In this document: positions 1 through 6,316 of the stretch, piece after piece
Layout of the letters: each line of letters opens with the position of its first letter
Position numbering within the stretch: position 1 is the stretch's first letter
Position numbers and translations under genes: made by a program
Origin: DASYAN01 sp036501345
GTDB taxonomy: Bacteria > Chloroflexota > Ktedonobacteria > Ktedonobacterales > Ktedonobacteraceae
Length of the DNA stretch: 6,794 nt
Direction of reading: 5' to 3'
Assembly (NCBI GenBank): GCA_036501345.1
Contig: DASYAN010000254.1
Span: 1 to 6,794, forward strand
The notes under the pieces: generated by a model
Database searches by the model: none
The model's input: only the letters and a program-made list of their open reading frames with translations
Told to the model about the DNA's origin: nothing

Positions 1-638
1 TGACCATACAGGTCGAGCACAGCGCGAAGAAAATCGGTCTGTGTATGCAGGGCGTCAGCAGTACAGATACGGCCTGCAAGTGGCAAAAGAGACAGATAAA
101 TCTGGGCAGAGGGAATTTCGTTCGTCTTTTCATCGACCTGCACTTCGAACAAGATTTCTTTGCTCTCATGGGTACAAAATGAGAGCAAATGGGGAGCCTT
201 TTCATCTCTCGTGCGTGCCCCACGCACGGTTTTGCCATCCAAAGCAATGGGATCATCGGGCTTGGCGACCAATGTGATTTGGACCCAATAGGACAAGGCC
301 CCTTCGAGAGCCTCTACAGACAGTTGAGGCAGGAGCCATCGGTACAAGGAATCACTTGGAGAGAGAAATTGGCGGGGACCAAACACCCGTCTTAAGAAGT
401 CTTGGCGTTCCTGACACCACTGTGCGACAGCCACAGTCGAATTGCAGCCACAGAGCAGCGCTGCTACCAAACACGTCAGAAGGAATGGTAGGTCATAGCG
501 TTGCCCATGCCGCGAACGTGGATCAGGCAGCGTGGCAAAGACTTGTGCCACGCTTATCAATGAGCCCTCTTTGAGTAATTTGTCTCGTTGCTCACGTGTG
601 AGCAATGACAACGTCACCGAGAGTGCGATAGAATCCAT
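1..638 (-). CDS. ISAs1-family transposase, N-terminal 212 residues (3' end beyond the window)
   Basis: This DDE-type transposase would catalyse excision and insertion of its own IS. The frame is open from the ATG at 638-636 to the left edge (212 complete codons). An in-frame TAA lies upstream of the ATG with no start codon between them, and AGGAG sits 12 nt before the ATG. The N-terminal region contains the family signature LPDPRSRHGQRYDL (residues 37-50), a hydrophobic helix (51-64) and the two first catalytic-type aspartates in LDGKTVRGA (D134) and ADALHTQ (D195). These match the usual DDE_Tnp_ISAs1 order. The third acidic residue, normally in an HW-x-IEN motif, would lie outside the window. 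No stop or frameshift is seen, so this copy may be intact. Full family members are usually about 350-400 residues, so roughly half is present. Confidence 0.88.
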   Translation of the reverse strand, partial: MDSIALSVTLSLLTREQRDKLLKEGSLISVAQVFATLPDPRSRHGQRYDLPFLLTCLVAALLCGCNSTVAVAQWCQERQDFLRRVFGPRQFLSPSDSLYRWLLPQLSVEALEGALSYWVQITLVAKPDDPIALDGKTVRGARTRDEKAPHLLSFCTHESKEILFEVQVDEKTNEIPSAQIYLSLLPLAGRICTADALHTQTDFLRAVLDLYG

Positions 639-782
639 ACGGAAGATAGACTCCTTTTCTGCTAAGATGAGTTACAAGGGTTCTATCTTACCAGTTTTTG
701 GAGCCTTTGATAATCATGCAGCAATTGGTTCCATGGGCATATGTTTCAATAGAGACTTGGCTTTGATCATTCACAGACCCTG
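1..782 (-). mobile_element. ISAs1-family insertion sequence, 5' part, cut by the window edge
   Basis: The element's transposase-proximal end is taken at 782. Read on the minus strand, the end starts CAGGGTCTGTGAAT, and a near-identical sequence (CAAGGTCTGTGAAT) starts on the plus strand at 793. This shared 14-base end, one mismatch apart, is the evidence for a terminal inverted repeat. From 782 to the transposase ATG at 638 there is a 144-base leader, and the rest to position 1 is open transposase frame. The other end of the element lies outside the window. The family assignment comes from the transposase; the exact boundary is inferred from the matching ends. Confidence 0.75.
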
Positions 783-806
783 ATTCCCTCATCAAGGTCT
801 GTGAAT
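769..806. repeat. Facing terminal repeats of two IS elements, forming a hairpin
   Basis: An 11-bp perfect inverted repeat, ATTCACAGACC (769-779) and GGTCTGTGAAT (796-806), is extended inward by TGAT/ATCA (781-784 and 791-794) around a six-base loop, with one C/A mismatch. I read the outer arms as the outermost bases of two neighbouring ISAs1-type elements. One ends at 782 (reading out CACAGACCCTG) and the other starts at 793 (CAAGGTCTGTG). The ten bases between (783-792) have the size of a family target duplication. The hairpin could also act as a transcription barrier, but it has no T-run after it. Confidence 0.6.
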
Positions 807-1375
807 TATTGTAGGGGGATGCTCTGGAAAACAAGAGGTCGAAAGCTCTGTGGGGATGGTAGTAAAAGGAACGACGAGAAGCAGCAATCTGAGAAGTGCC
901 TGGGCGGTGAATGAAGGTAAAAGCGAGGTTGCGACAAGCGGCCAGAAGCTGAGAAGCGTGACCAGCACGGATGCGAGAGCGATCTGAGGCTTTGGTCACG
1001 TCACGCACAAAGTGTAAGCAGTTTTCAATGGCCCAGTGGGCCTGGACCAACTCTCCAATCTGGTGAGCATTGGCCTATTTAGGAGAGAGACTAGTGATAC
1101 CGTAGACCACTTCATGGCTAGTGTGCCCTTTCTTGGTTACCCAACGCTGCACACGAAAGACTTACTGGATGCTGCACCACTCCTTGGCAAACCACTCTGT
1201 CATTTCCGTGCTGGTCGTGATTACGCGTTTTCCCAGCCGTCCGTGTCCTTTCTCCACAAAGGTGGAATTGTCCCGATTTGGGGATTCATCCGCATCTCTA
1301 GTGCTCAGCAGTTGCACCGTTCCAGCAATACGTCAAAGAAGCCGTCAGTGCAATAGCGAAGACTCATTGAGCTTG
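793..1375 (-). mobile_element. Decayed second ISAs1-family element, 3' portion
   Basis: The left boundary is the CAAGGTCTGTGAAT end at 793. The interior encodes the C-terminal half of an ISAs1-type transposase on the minus strand, with several nonsense codons. The N-terminal half and the opposite end are not recognisable at the expected place, so the right limit of about 1375 is only where frame similarity fades. It has the same orientation as the element at 1-782 but is far more degraded, so the two are not a fresh tandem duplication. Confidence 0.6.
810..1335 (-). pseudogene. ISAs1-family transposase C-terminal remnant with in-frame stops
   Basis: Read on the minus strand in one frame, the segment gives an alignable transposase C-terminus: a VEKGHGRL motif, then ITTSTEMTEWFAKEW, then VVYGITSLSP, then HWAIENCLHFVRDV with a following DRSRIRAG and RNLAF. 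This is the order seen in ISAs1 transposases, and the HW-x-IEN motif carries the likely third catalytic acid. The frame is broken by TAA at 1164-1162 and TAG at 1077-1075. A TGA at 1335-1333 marks where similarity ends upstream. The normal stop is also missing, because the frame continues through the terminal repeat and ends at 690-688 inside the neighbouring element. It is therefore non-functional. The frame agreement across both stops argues for point decay rather than frameshifts. Confidence 0.8.
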
Positions 1376-1590
1376 ATAATGCCCTATGATCTGAGCTTAC
1401 AGGACGCTGATTTTGCACTGACAGCAAAGAAGGGCCATATCTATGGATGTAAGTTTCCTGCATACTCTTTCTACGAGCATAGCAGTTATCTATTCCATGC
1501 CAATGCATATGGGCGGCTTCACCTTCTATTATTGAGCACGGGAAATGCGGATGAACCCCCAAATCGGGGCAATTCCAGTGTGTTATAGTC
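1376..1590 (+). pseudogene. Possible inverted transposase scrap
   Basis: The plus-strand frame ending at a TAG just after 1585 contains LSTGNADEPPNRGNS. This parallels LSTRDADESPNRDNS, encoded in the same relative frame on the minus strand at 1263-1306. At DNA level the two 44-base blocks (1534-1577 plus, 1263-1306 minus) match at 39 positions. Upstream in the same frame, DADFALTAKKGH faintly resembles the YVLxVKGNQ segment of ISAs1 transposases. The fragment is too short and diverged for a firm call. It shows that a transposase piece sits here in opposite orientation to the main remnant. Confidence 0.4.
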
Positions 1591-1870
1591 CATCAGAGAG
1601 GGGTCCTGCTTTCTGTTTGAAATTGGATTTTTGTCAGCATAGCAGGAACTTGCCCTCTTTTTTAGTCCCCCTGACTTTCGAAAAGCCCTGATGCCTTTCT
1701 GAGCTTCTTGCTCTTGCTCGTATTTTCCTCATCGATCATTCTTGTTGCCAAGGTCACTAACCAAAAGGGGACTATGGTGGCTAGAAATCAATTATGTGTT
1801 GTATAGTAATCTCTAGAAGAGTCTCAGTGTTTTCTATGTATAAACTCTACAATAAAATGAGTATGTGCTC

Positions 1871-1900
1871 TTGCGCTTCAGCAAAAGCTTCTGTTATACT
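1871..1900 (+). promoter_or_regulatory. Candidate promoter for the three-gene signalling operon
   Basis: TTGCGC (1871-1876) and TATACT (1895-1900) are 18 nt apart. The -10 box matches the housekeeping consensus at five of six positions, the -35 box only at its TTG. Transcription would start near 1907, leaving a leader of about 125 nt before the GTG at 2032. This is the best pair I found in the region, but it is unproven and other starts are possible. Confidence 0.3.
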
Positions 1901-2020
1901 TGCATATATCGCCTTGCTAAGAGTCGATTGTACTCAGATGCAGTCTCCTTTGTTTGCGTATTTGCGGTACCATTGTTACTCATGCCATAGTTTACTCATA
2001 GCATTCTCTAGTCATATAGT

Positions 2021-2025
2021 GGAGG
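2021..2025 (+). promoter_or_regulatory. Ribosome-binding site fixing the GTG start at 2032
   Basis: GGAGG lies six nucleotides before GTG at 2032-2034. It is a full Shine-Dalgarno core at good spacing, and no in-frame ATG with a comparable site is present nearby. This supports the GTG start. Confidence 0.8.
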
Positions 2026-2031
2026 TCTCTC

Positions 2032-3336
2032 GTGCTAGATAACATTGTTCCAACGGCTGCGAACGAAAGTCGCGAGCAGACTAGTAAGTCGCATGGTTCA
2101 CTTGATGCCGACATCATTATTAAGAATGCGCCCGACCCGATCTTCATTTCCGACCTTGAAGGGAAAATTCTGTCGGCTAACGATGCAATCTATGAATTGT
2201 TAGGTTTCAGAACTGATGAAGTACTAGAGCAGTCCCTATCGCGTTTTATCAGCGCAGAGGAGACGCGTGAATTTACTGCCGCTCTTCGTGAAGTGATTGA
2301 AAGAGGCGCAACGCGAAATGCTCGTCTCAACCCGCGTAGTGCATCAAATGAAGTTATTCCCACGACACTGAATGCCTCAGCTTTGCGTGATGCCGATGGC
2401 AAGGTAATTGGCGCGATTGGTATCCTGCGCGATATGCGTGAGTTGGATAAAGCCCGTGCCTATGCCGATAGTTTGATTAAGAATGCGCCAGATCCGATTT
2501 TTGTCTCGGATCTGGAAGGAAAAATCCTCTCAGCCAATGATGCCGTCTATGAGTTATTGGGATTCAAGACCGATGAGGTGTTGGAGCAGTCCCTATCGCG
2601 CTTTGTTAGCGCAGAAGAGACACGTGAGTTTTTAGCGGCCCTCACAGAAGTGATTGAACGTGGTGTTATTCGCAATACTCGTCTAAGTCCACGTAGTGCT
2701 TCCGGTGAGGTTATCCCGACCACCCTGAATGCTTCAGCCTTGCGTGATAACGATGGGAAAGTGATTGGAGCAATTGGTATCCTGCGCGATATGCGTGAAT
2801 TGGATAAGGCTCTTGCATATTCGGACAGCTTGATTAAGAATGCGCCCGACCCGATTTTCGTTTCAGACTTGGAAGGCAAAATTTTGCAAGCCAATGACGC
2901 CGTCTATGAGCTTTTAGGATTTAGAACTGATGAGGTGCTTGAGCAGTCTCTCTCTCGTTTCATTAGTCCGGAAGAAACTCGTGAGTTTTTGGCTGCGCTC
3001 AGAGAGGTGATAGAGCGAGGCGTAACACGCAATGCCCGTCTCAATCCTCGTACTGCATCACACGAAGTGATCCCGACCACCCTGAATGCTTCAGCTTTGC
3101 GTGATACCAGTGGGAAGGTGATTGGGGCAATCGGTATCCTGCGCGATATGCGTGCATATGAGAAAGTTGTAAATGACTTGCAGGAATCGAAGGCTGAACT
3201 GCAGGAGAAAATTCTCGATCTGGAGAAATTCGAGGAAGTAGTAGTTGGTCGTGAACTCAAGATGATTGCCTTGGAGAAGGAGATTGAGAATTTGAAGCGT
3301 GAGCTAGAAAAGCTCAGCAGAGGTCAAGCTAAATGA
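2032..3336 (+). CDS. Triple-PAS sensor protein with C-terminal coiled coil, no catalytic domain
   Basis: This 434-residue protein appears to be a pure input module. After a polar N-terminus (1-30) come three PAS/PAC units starting at K31, K150 and K269. Each opens with KNAPDPIF and closes with GAIGILRDMR. The period is exactly 119 residues (357 bp), and the units are about 88-91% identical by my hand count. The C-terminus (about 370-434) is a predicted coiled coil containing VVGRELKMIALEKEI, a linker often found between PAS domains and kinase or cyclase domains. Here it ends without any output domain. There is no signal peptide or membrane segment, so it should be cytosolic. PAS domains can bind small ligands, haem or flavin, but no ligand residue can be assigned. 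It starts at GTG behind GGAGG, and its TGA overlaps the next gene's ATG (ATGA), suggesting translational coupling. I infer that it feeds the downstream sensorless kinase through the coiled coils. Confidence 0.9.
   Translation: MLDNIVPTAANESREQTSKSHGSLDADIIIKNAPDPIFISDLEGKILSANDAIYELLGFRTDEVLEQSLSRFISAEETREFTAALREVIERGATRNARLNPRSASNEVIPTTLNASALRDADGKVIGAIGILRDMRELDKARAYADSLIKNAPDPIFVSDLEGKILSANDAVYELLGFKTDEVLEQSLSRFVSAEETREFLAALTEVIERGVIRNTRLSPRSASGEVIPTTLNASALRDNDGKVIGAIGILRDMRELDKALAYSDSLIKNAPDPIFVSDLEGKILQANDAVYELLGFRTDEVLEQSLSRFISPEETREFLAALREVIERGVTRNARLNPRTASHEVIPTTLNASALRDTSGKVIGAIGILRDMRAYEKVVNDLQESKAELQEKILDLEKFEEVVVGRELKMIALEKEIENLKRELEKLSRGQAK
2122..3153 (+). repeat. Three in-frame tandem PAS repeats, 357-bp period
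   Basis: Units start at 2122, 2479 and 2836, each at the AAG of AAGAATGCG, so the period is exactly 357 bp twice. The third unit is alignable to about 3153, then diverges into the coiled-coil tail. Protein identity is near 90%, but many third codon positions differ, with a few unbroken matches such as GAGCAGTCCCTATCGCG shared by units 1 and 2. Confidence 0.92.
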
Positions 3337-4484
3337 CTGAAGTGCTACAGCAGCAAGTATCTGAAGCGGCCCAGTACAAAGAACTGAGTCTGGAAGAACT
3401 GCAACAAGCCTATGCATTTTTGCAGGACCAGAAGCAGGCTCTTGAAATGCGTGTGATCAAGAGCGAAACACGACGCCGTGCCTTTATCCACATCCTAACT
3501 GACCTGAACACGCTCAATCGAAAACTAGCTGATCAACGCAAGGCAATGATCCATATTCTAGCGGACTATGAGCAGGAACGTAGCCGCCTTGCTAATCAGA
3601 CTGAACGGCTAAAGAATTCACGGCGTGCTTTGATGCATCTCTTGCAAGACTCGCATCAGTCAAATTTGCGTCTGGAAAACAGCCGCAAGGCCATGATTCA
3701 TATCATGAGTGATCTCAAAGAAACATCAGAAGAGGTCAAGAACCGTGAGCAAGAACTGCGCTCGAAGCAAGAACAGCTTGTACAAGCAGGTAAGCTTGCA
3801 ACACTTGGTGAGTTGACAACTGGGGTTGCTCATGAACTGAATAACCCATTGAACAATATTGGCCTGTTTGTAGGCAATGCGATTGACCTGATTGAACTTG
3901 GCATGGTCGATACAGATCCTGGACGTATCCTACAAGAGCTGAATAATGCTATGCAGCAAGTTTGGAAAGCCACAGAGATCATTTCGCATCTACGGACGTT
4001 CGGACGGGCAGCTTCGGTAAGTCGAGAAGCTGTGGTAATTACTCAGGTTATCCAACGAGCCATTTCGCTCATGCAGGAACAACTCCGGCTCCGGCAGATT
4101 GAGGTCTCTTTGCATTTTCCAGTGGGAGAGGTGGTGGTAATGGGGAATGCAATTCAGTTAGAGCAGGTTTTTATTAATCTCTTAACAAATGCGCGTGATG
4201 CTCTTATCAACTCACCCCGTAAGATGATTACTATTACGTGTACAACAAAGGGGCAAATGGTAGATATCAGTGTGGGTGATACTGGCCCTGGTATCCTAGC
4301 GAGCCTGGAGCAGCGCATTTTTGATCCATTCTTCACCACAAAGGAGGTTGGTGCTGGTACCGGTCTTGGGCTGTCTATTATATACGGGATTATTAAAGAG
4401 CACCAGGGGACAATTGTGATTGAGAATCATCCCGGTGAGGGTGCTATTTTCTGGATCCAGCTTCCATTGAAATATGATGAGTAG
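3333..4484 (+). CDS. Soluble sensorless histidine kinase with repeated-motif coiled coil
   Basis: This 383-residue protein should autophosphorylate on H167 and donate the phosphate to a receiver. Residues 1-150 form a long polar coiled coil with four copies of R-[RK]-A-[FML]-[IM]-H-[IL]-[LM]-x-D at 48-57, 69-78, 97-106 and 118-127. The HisKA-type dimerisation helix follows, with the H-box in GELTTGVAHELNNPL, a form typical of NtrB/ZraS-like kinases. The ATPase domain has an N-box (QLEQVFINLLTNARDAL, N282 and N286), G1 (DTGPG, 316-320), an F-box (FFTTK, 333-337) and G2 (GAGTGLGL, 340-347). All key residues are present. There is no transmembrane segment, PAS or GAF domain, so input must come from a partner, most likely the upstream PAS protein. 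Its ATG overlaps that gene's stop, and AGAGGT lies eight nucleotides upstream. Confidence 0.93.
   Translation: MTEVLQQQVSEAAQYKELSLEELQQAYAFLQDQKQALEMRVIKSETRRRAFIHILTDLNTLNRKLADQRKAMIHILADYEQERSRLANQTERLKNSRRALMHLLQDSHQSNLRLENSRKAMIHIMSDLKETSEEVKNREQELRSKQEQLVQAGKLATLGELTTGVAHELNNPLNNIGLFVGNAIDLIELGMVDTDPGRILQELNNAMQQVWKATEIISHLRTFGRAASVSREAVVITQVIQRAISLMQEQLRLRQIEVSLHFPVGEVVVMGNAIQLEQVFINLLTNARDALINSPRKMITITCTTKGQMVDISVGDTGPGILASLEQRIFDPFFTTKEVGAGTGLGLSIIYGIIKEHQGTIVIENHPGEGAIFWIQLPLKYDE
3474..3713 (+). repeat. Four-fold R-[RK]-A-x-x-H helical motif in the kinase coiled coil
   Basis: The motif copies are RRAFIHILTD (3474-3503), RKAMIHILAD (3537-3566), RRALMHLLQD (3621-3650) and RKAMIHIMSD (3684-3713). 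The central histidines are residues 53, 74, 102 and 123, so the spacings are 21, 28 and 21. All are multiples of seven, which keeps every copy in the same coiled-coil register. Single motifs of related form (R-x-ALLNxLEDL) occur as signalling helices in other kinases, to my knowledge usually with Asn where His stands here. Confidence 0.75.
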
Positions 4485-4508
4485 TTCTGAAGTGAGTGAT
4501 TGATAGTA

Positions 4509-5723
4509 ATGATTAATGCAAATGTACTCATTGTTGATGATGATACGGCTTTGTTACAGGCGCTTCCCCAAGCCCTCTTTTTGCGCATGCAAAATATTAA
4601 CGTGGATACGTCGGATTCCGCTGCTGGGGCTTTGCAGCTGATTCGCGCCCGTGAATATGATGCGATTGTAAGCGATATCAAAATGCCAGGGATGGATGGA
4701 TTGGCTCTATTGGTGAAAATCCAGGAATTGCGTCAGAATACGCCTACCCTGCTGATTACAGGCCATGGGGATCATAATCTTGCTATCCAGGCATTACGTG
4801 GTGGAGCTTATGATTTTATTCAGAAGCCAATTGACCGCGATTATTTTGTTGCGGCACTGCGTCGTGCTATCCAGACACATCAGCTACAGCTCCAAGTGCT
4901 GGAACAGCAACGTGCACTGGAGGAATATGCTAAGTCTCTCGAATTAAAAGTTCAGGAACGAACAAATGAACTTTTAGAGGCAAACGCAGCCAAAGACGAG
5001 TTTATCAGTATGGCTTCTCATGAACTGAAGACTCCATTATCTAGTCTAAAGGGGATGACGCAATTGCTTCATCGTCGGCTGATCCGTGCTAGCTCGCCGG
5101 AAGTTAGCAGTCTAGTGAGTATGGAAAACTCTATTCGCCGTATAGAAGTGCTGGTGAACGATTTGCTAAGCATCTCTTATATTGAAACTGGTAGGCTTGC
5201 GCTACATTGTCGACGTTACGACCTGAGAGATTTGTGCCAATCTTTAGTCGATGAGTTTCAAGCAGGTACCAATCCTTCTCCTGTTATTCATGTTGATATC
5301 TCTGATGAGAGTATCGAGGCTGATGTGGATGCTGAACGAATAAGTCAGGTTATTCTTAATCTACTAGCAAACGCACGAAAATATTCTCCTGCTCAATCTC
5401 CTATTCATGTCTCTTTAAAGCGGCTAGATGATTTCTGTGTGATAGCTGTTCGTGATGAGGGGGTTGGTATTCCTCCTGAAGTACTACCTCAGATTTTTGA
5501 GCGCTTCTATCGTGTCCCTGGTATTGAGGTGCAGACGGGGTCCAGCGTTGGTTTTGGCTTGGGATTATATATCTCTCAGCAGATTGTGGAGCGGCATGGT
5601 GGTAAGATCCATGTCGAGAGTTTTCCTGGCTCTGGTAGTATTTTTTCGGTTGTACTGCCTTTGGCTGTCGGTGATGCTCCAACTGACTCTGCGGAGTTGG
5701 AGTCCTCTCAGCAACTAACCTGA
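4509..5723 (+). CDS. Receiver-histidine kinase fusion protein
   Basis: This 404-residue cytosolic protein has an N-terminal receiver (about 4-120) with the acidic pocket D10-D12, phosphoacceptor D56 in SDIKMPGMDG, T84 in ITGHGD and K106 in FIQKPID. A coiled-coil linker (about 125-160) leads to a HisKA domain with the H-box at H171 (MASHELKTPL). The ATPase domain has an N-box (N284, N288), G1 (DEGVG, 316-320), an FERFYR F-box and G2 (GFGLGL, 348-353). All catalytic residues are intact. The receiver probably takes phosphate from the kinase encoded 24 nt upstream and then controls this protein's own kinase. No DNA-binding or cyclase output is attached, so a further partner is expected. I chose ATG at 4509 because MINANVLIVDDD begins like a typical receiver. 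TTG at 4500 adds three residues, and neither has a strong ribosome-binding site. Confidence 0.92.
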   Translation: MINANVLIVDDDTALLQALPQALFLRMQNINVDTSDSAAGALQLIRAREYDAIVSDIKMPGMDGLALLVKIQELRQNTPTLLITGHGDHNLAIQALRGGAYDFIQKPIDRDYFVAALRRAIQTHQLQLQVLEQQRALEEYAKSLELKVQERTNELLEANAAKDEFISMASHELKTPLSSLKGMTQLLHRRLIRASSPEVSSLVSMENSIRRIEVLVNDLLSISYIETGRLALHCRRYDLRDLCQSLVDEFQAGTNPSPVIHVDISDESIEADVDAERISQVILNLLANARKYSPAQSPIHVSLKRLDDFCVIAVRDEGVGIPPEVLPQIFERFYRVPGIEVQTGSSVGFGLGLYISQQIVERHGGKIHVESFPGSGSIFSVVLPLAVGDAPTDSAELESSQQLT

Positions 5724-5751
5724 AATCTCTTTGCCTTTACCTCAAGGTTTA

Positions 5752-5805
5752 GCAAAAGTCGCCAAGAGCGGGAGACCTCAGTACTCCTTTCTGAACGACT
5801 TTTGC
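5752..5805. terminator. Inverted repeat between convergent genes, possible terminator
   Basis: GCAAAAGTCG (5752-5761) and CGACTTTTGC (5796-5805) form a perfect 10-bp stem around a 34-nt loop that holds a small GGAG/CTCC stem. It lies 29 bp after the receiver-kinase stop and 76 bp beyond the PIN toxin stop, where a bidirectional terminator would be expected. The long loop and the absence of a T-run after the stem make intrinsic termination uncertain. It could instead be a small element's ends. Confidence 0.35.
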
Positions 5806-5881
5806 ACAATATTGCTTATGCCTTGGTTGGTCCGGAGACAATTTCTCAGCAATTTTCTTTTTGTCCTGACAACTCCCTTGG

Positions 5882-6316
5882 CTATATATTAGACCTGATA
5901 AATGGCTCTATGCGAGTAACTTGAGAATAGCCATCAAAGTCGGTGTCATAGCTGTAAATTCGATTATGCCCCTGATCTTTTATATGAGCAATACTTAGAG
6001 CATCTTCCATATCAAGATTGCTCTTTGCTGCGTAGATATCCAACGCTTCAAGATAAATCTTCTTGTGGGGAAGCTTAAAACCTCTCAATGTCAGCAGAGG
6101 AACAAGACGCTGACGAATCTGGTCGTGGGTGAGTTGATAGGCCAGTTTTTTAGATGACAGGACAAAAGTAACTTCTGCGATGACTGACTCGCTAGTGGTC
6201 ACTTCTTCTTCATTTCTTTTAACGCGTTGGAATAACTCGAAGCAGGCCTTTGCTTTCTTTTCATCATCATTGGCCATATATCTGATGAAAATGTTTGTAT
6301 CTACAAATGTCATCAT
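5882..6316 (-). CDS. PIN-domain toxin (VapC-type ribonuclease)
   Basis: This 144-residue protein has the PIN-fold acidic set: D6 in FVDTNIFIRY, E48 in SVIAEVTFVL, D102 and D105 in LDMEDALSIA, and D124/D126 in SYDTDFD. These residues hold Mg2+ or Mn2+ for RNA cleavage. VapC toxins cut tRNA or rRNA and halt translation until bound by the antitoxin; the actual target cannot be read from the sequence. Length and motif spacing fit the family, and nothing is missing. It lies directly downstream of an AbrB-type antitoxin gene and overlaps it by four bases (ATGA), so translation is probably coupled. Two ATGs stand in tandem (6316 and 6313). The first is used here because it makes the overlap; the second would shorten the protein by one residue. 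No ribosome-binding site is evident. Confidence 0.9.
   Translation of the reverse strand: MMTFVDTNIFIRYMANDDEKKAKACFELFQRVKRNEEEVTTSESVIAEVTFVLSSKKLAYQLTHDQIRQRLVPLLTLRGFKLPHKKIYLEALDIYAAKSNLDMEDALSIAHIKDQGHNRIYSYDTDFDGYSQVTRIEPFIRSNI

Larger units (their letters stand above)
1591..2031. other. Gene-poor region between IS debris and the signalling operon
   Basis: I find no convincing gene in these 441 bases. Frames here are short, lack ribosome-binding sites and resemble nothing I know. The left part (to about 1690) may still be IS debris: CAGGGCTTTTCG read on the minus strand from 1690 begins like an ISAs1-type end, but no partner end is visible. The right part (about 1790-2031) is AT-richer and probably carries the promoter of the operon starting at 2032. 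Confidence 0.5.

Noticed and set aside
41..574. Plus-strand frames in the first 600 bases
   Set aside because: They are shadows of the minus-strand transposase, which is open across the whole stretch and carries the family motifs.
1121..1588. Plus-strand open frame of 155 codons treated as one gene
   Set aside because: Its first half is antisense to the transposase remnant, and only its last part resembles transposase. I keep only that part as a possible scrap.
1603..1649. Inverted repeat TCCTGCT/AGCAGGA
   Set aside because: Only seven bases with a loop of about 30 nt, no T-run and no adjacent gene; easily chance.
1650..1740. Minus-strand mini frame of 25 codons starting at an ATG near 1737
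   Set aside because: No ribosome-binding site, no recognisable sequence, and it lies in IS debris.
2015..2020. TATAGT as a -10 for the PAS gene, paired with TTTACT at 1991
   Set aside because: Transcription would begin inside or after the GGAGG site and remove it from the message, although the site looks functional.
1794..2042. Open frame of 82 codons upstream of the signalling operon
   Set aside because: Cysteine- and serine-rich random-looking protein with no ribosome-binding site. It overlaps the strong site and start of the PAS gene and the likely promoter region.
2122..3153. CRISPR-like or non-coding repeat array
   Set aside because: The 357-bp repeats are in-frame protein domains with mostly silent differences, not repeat-spacer units.
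2190..3260. Three minus-strand frames opposite the PAS gene
   Set aside because: They repeat with the same 357-bp period and resemble each other only because they are antisense to the PAS repeats.
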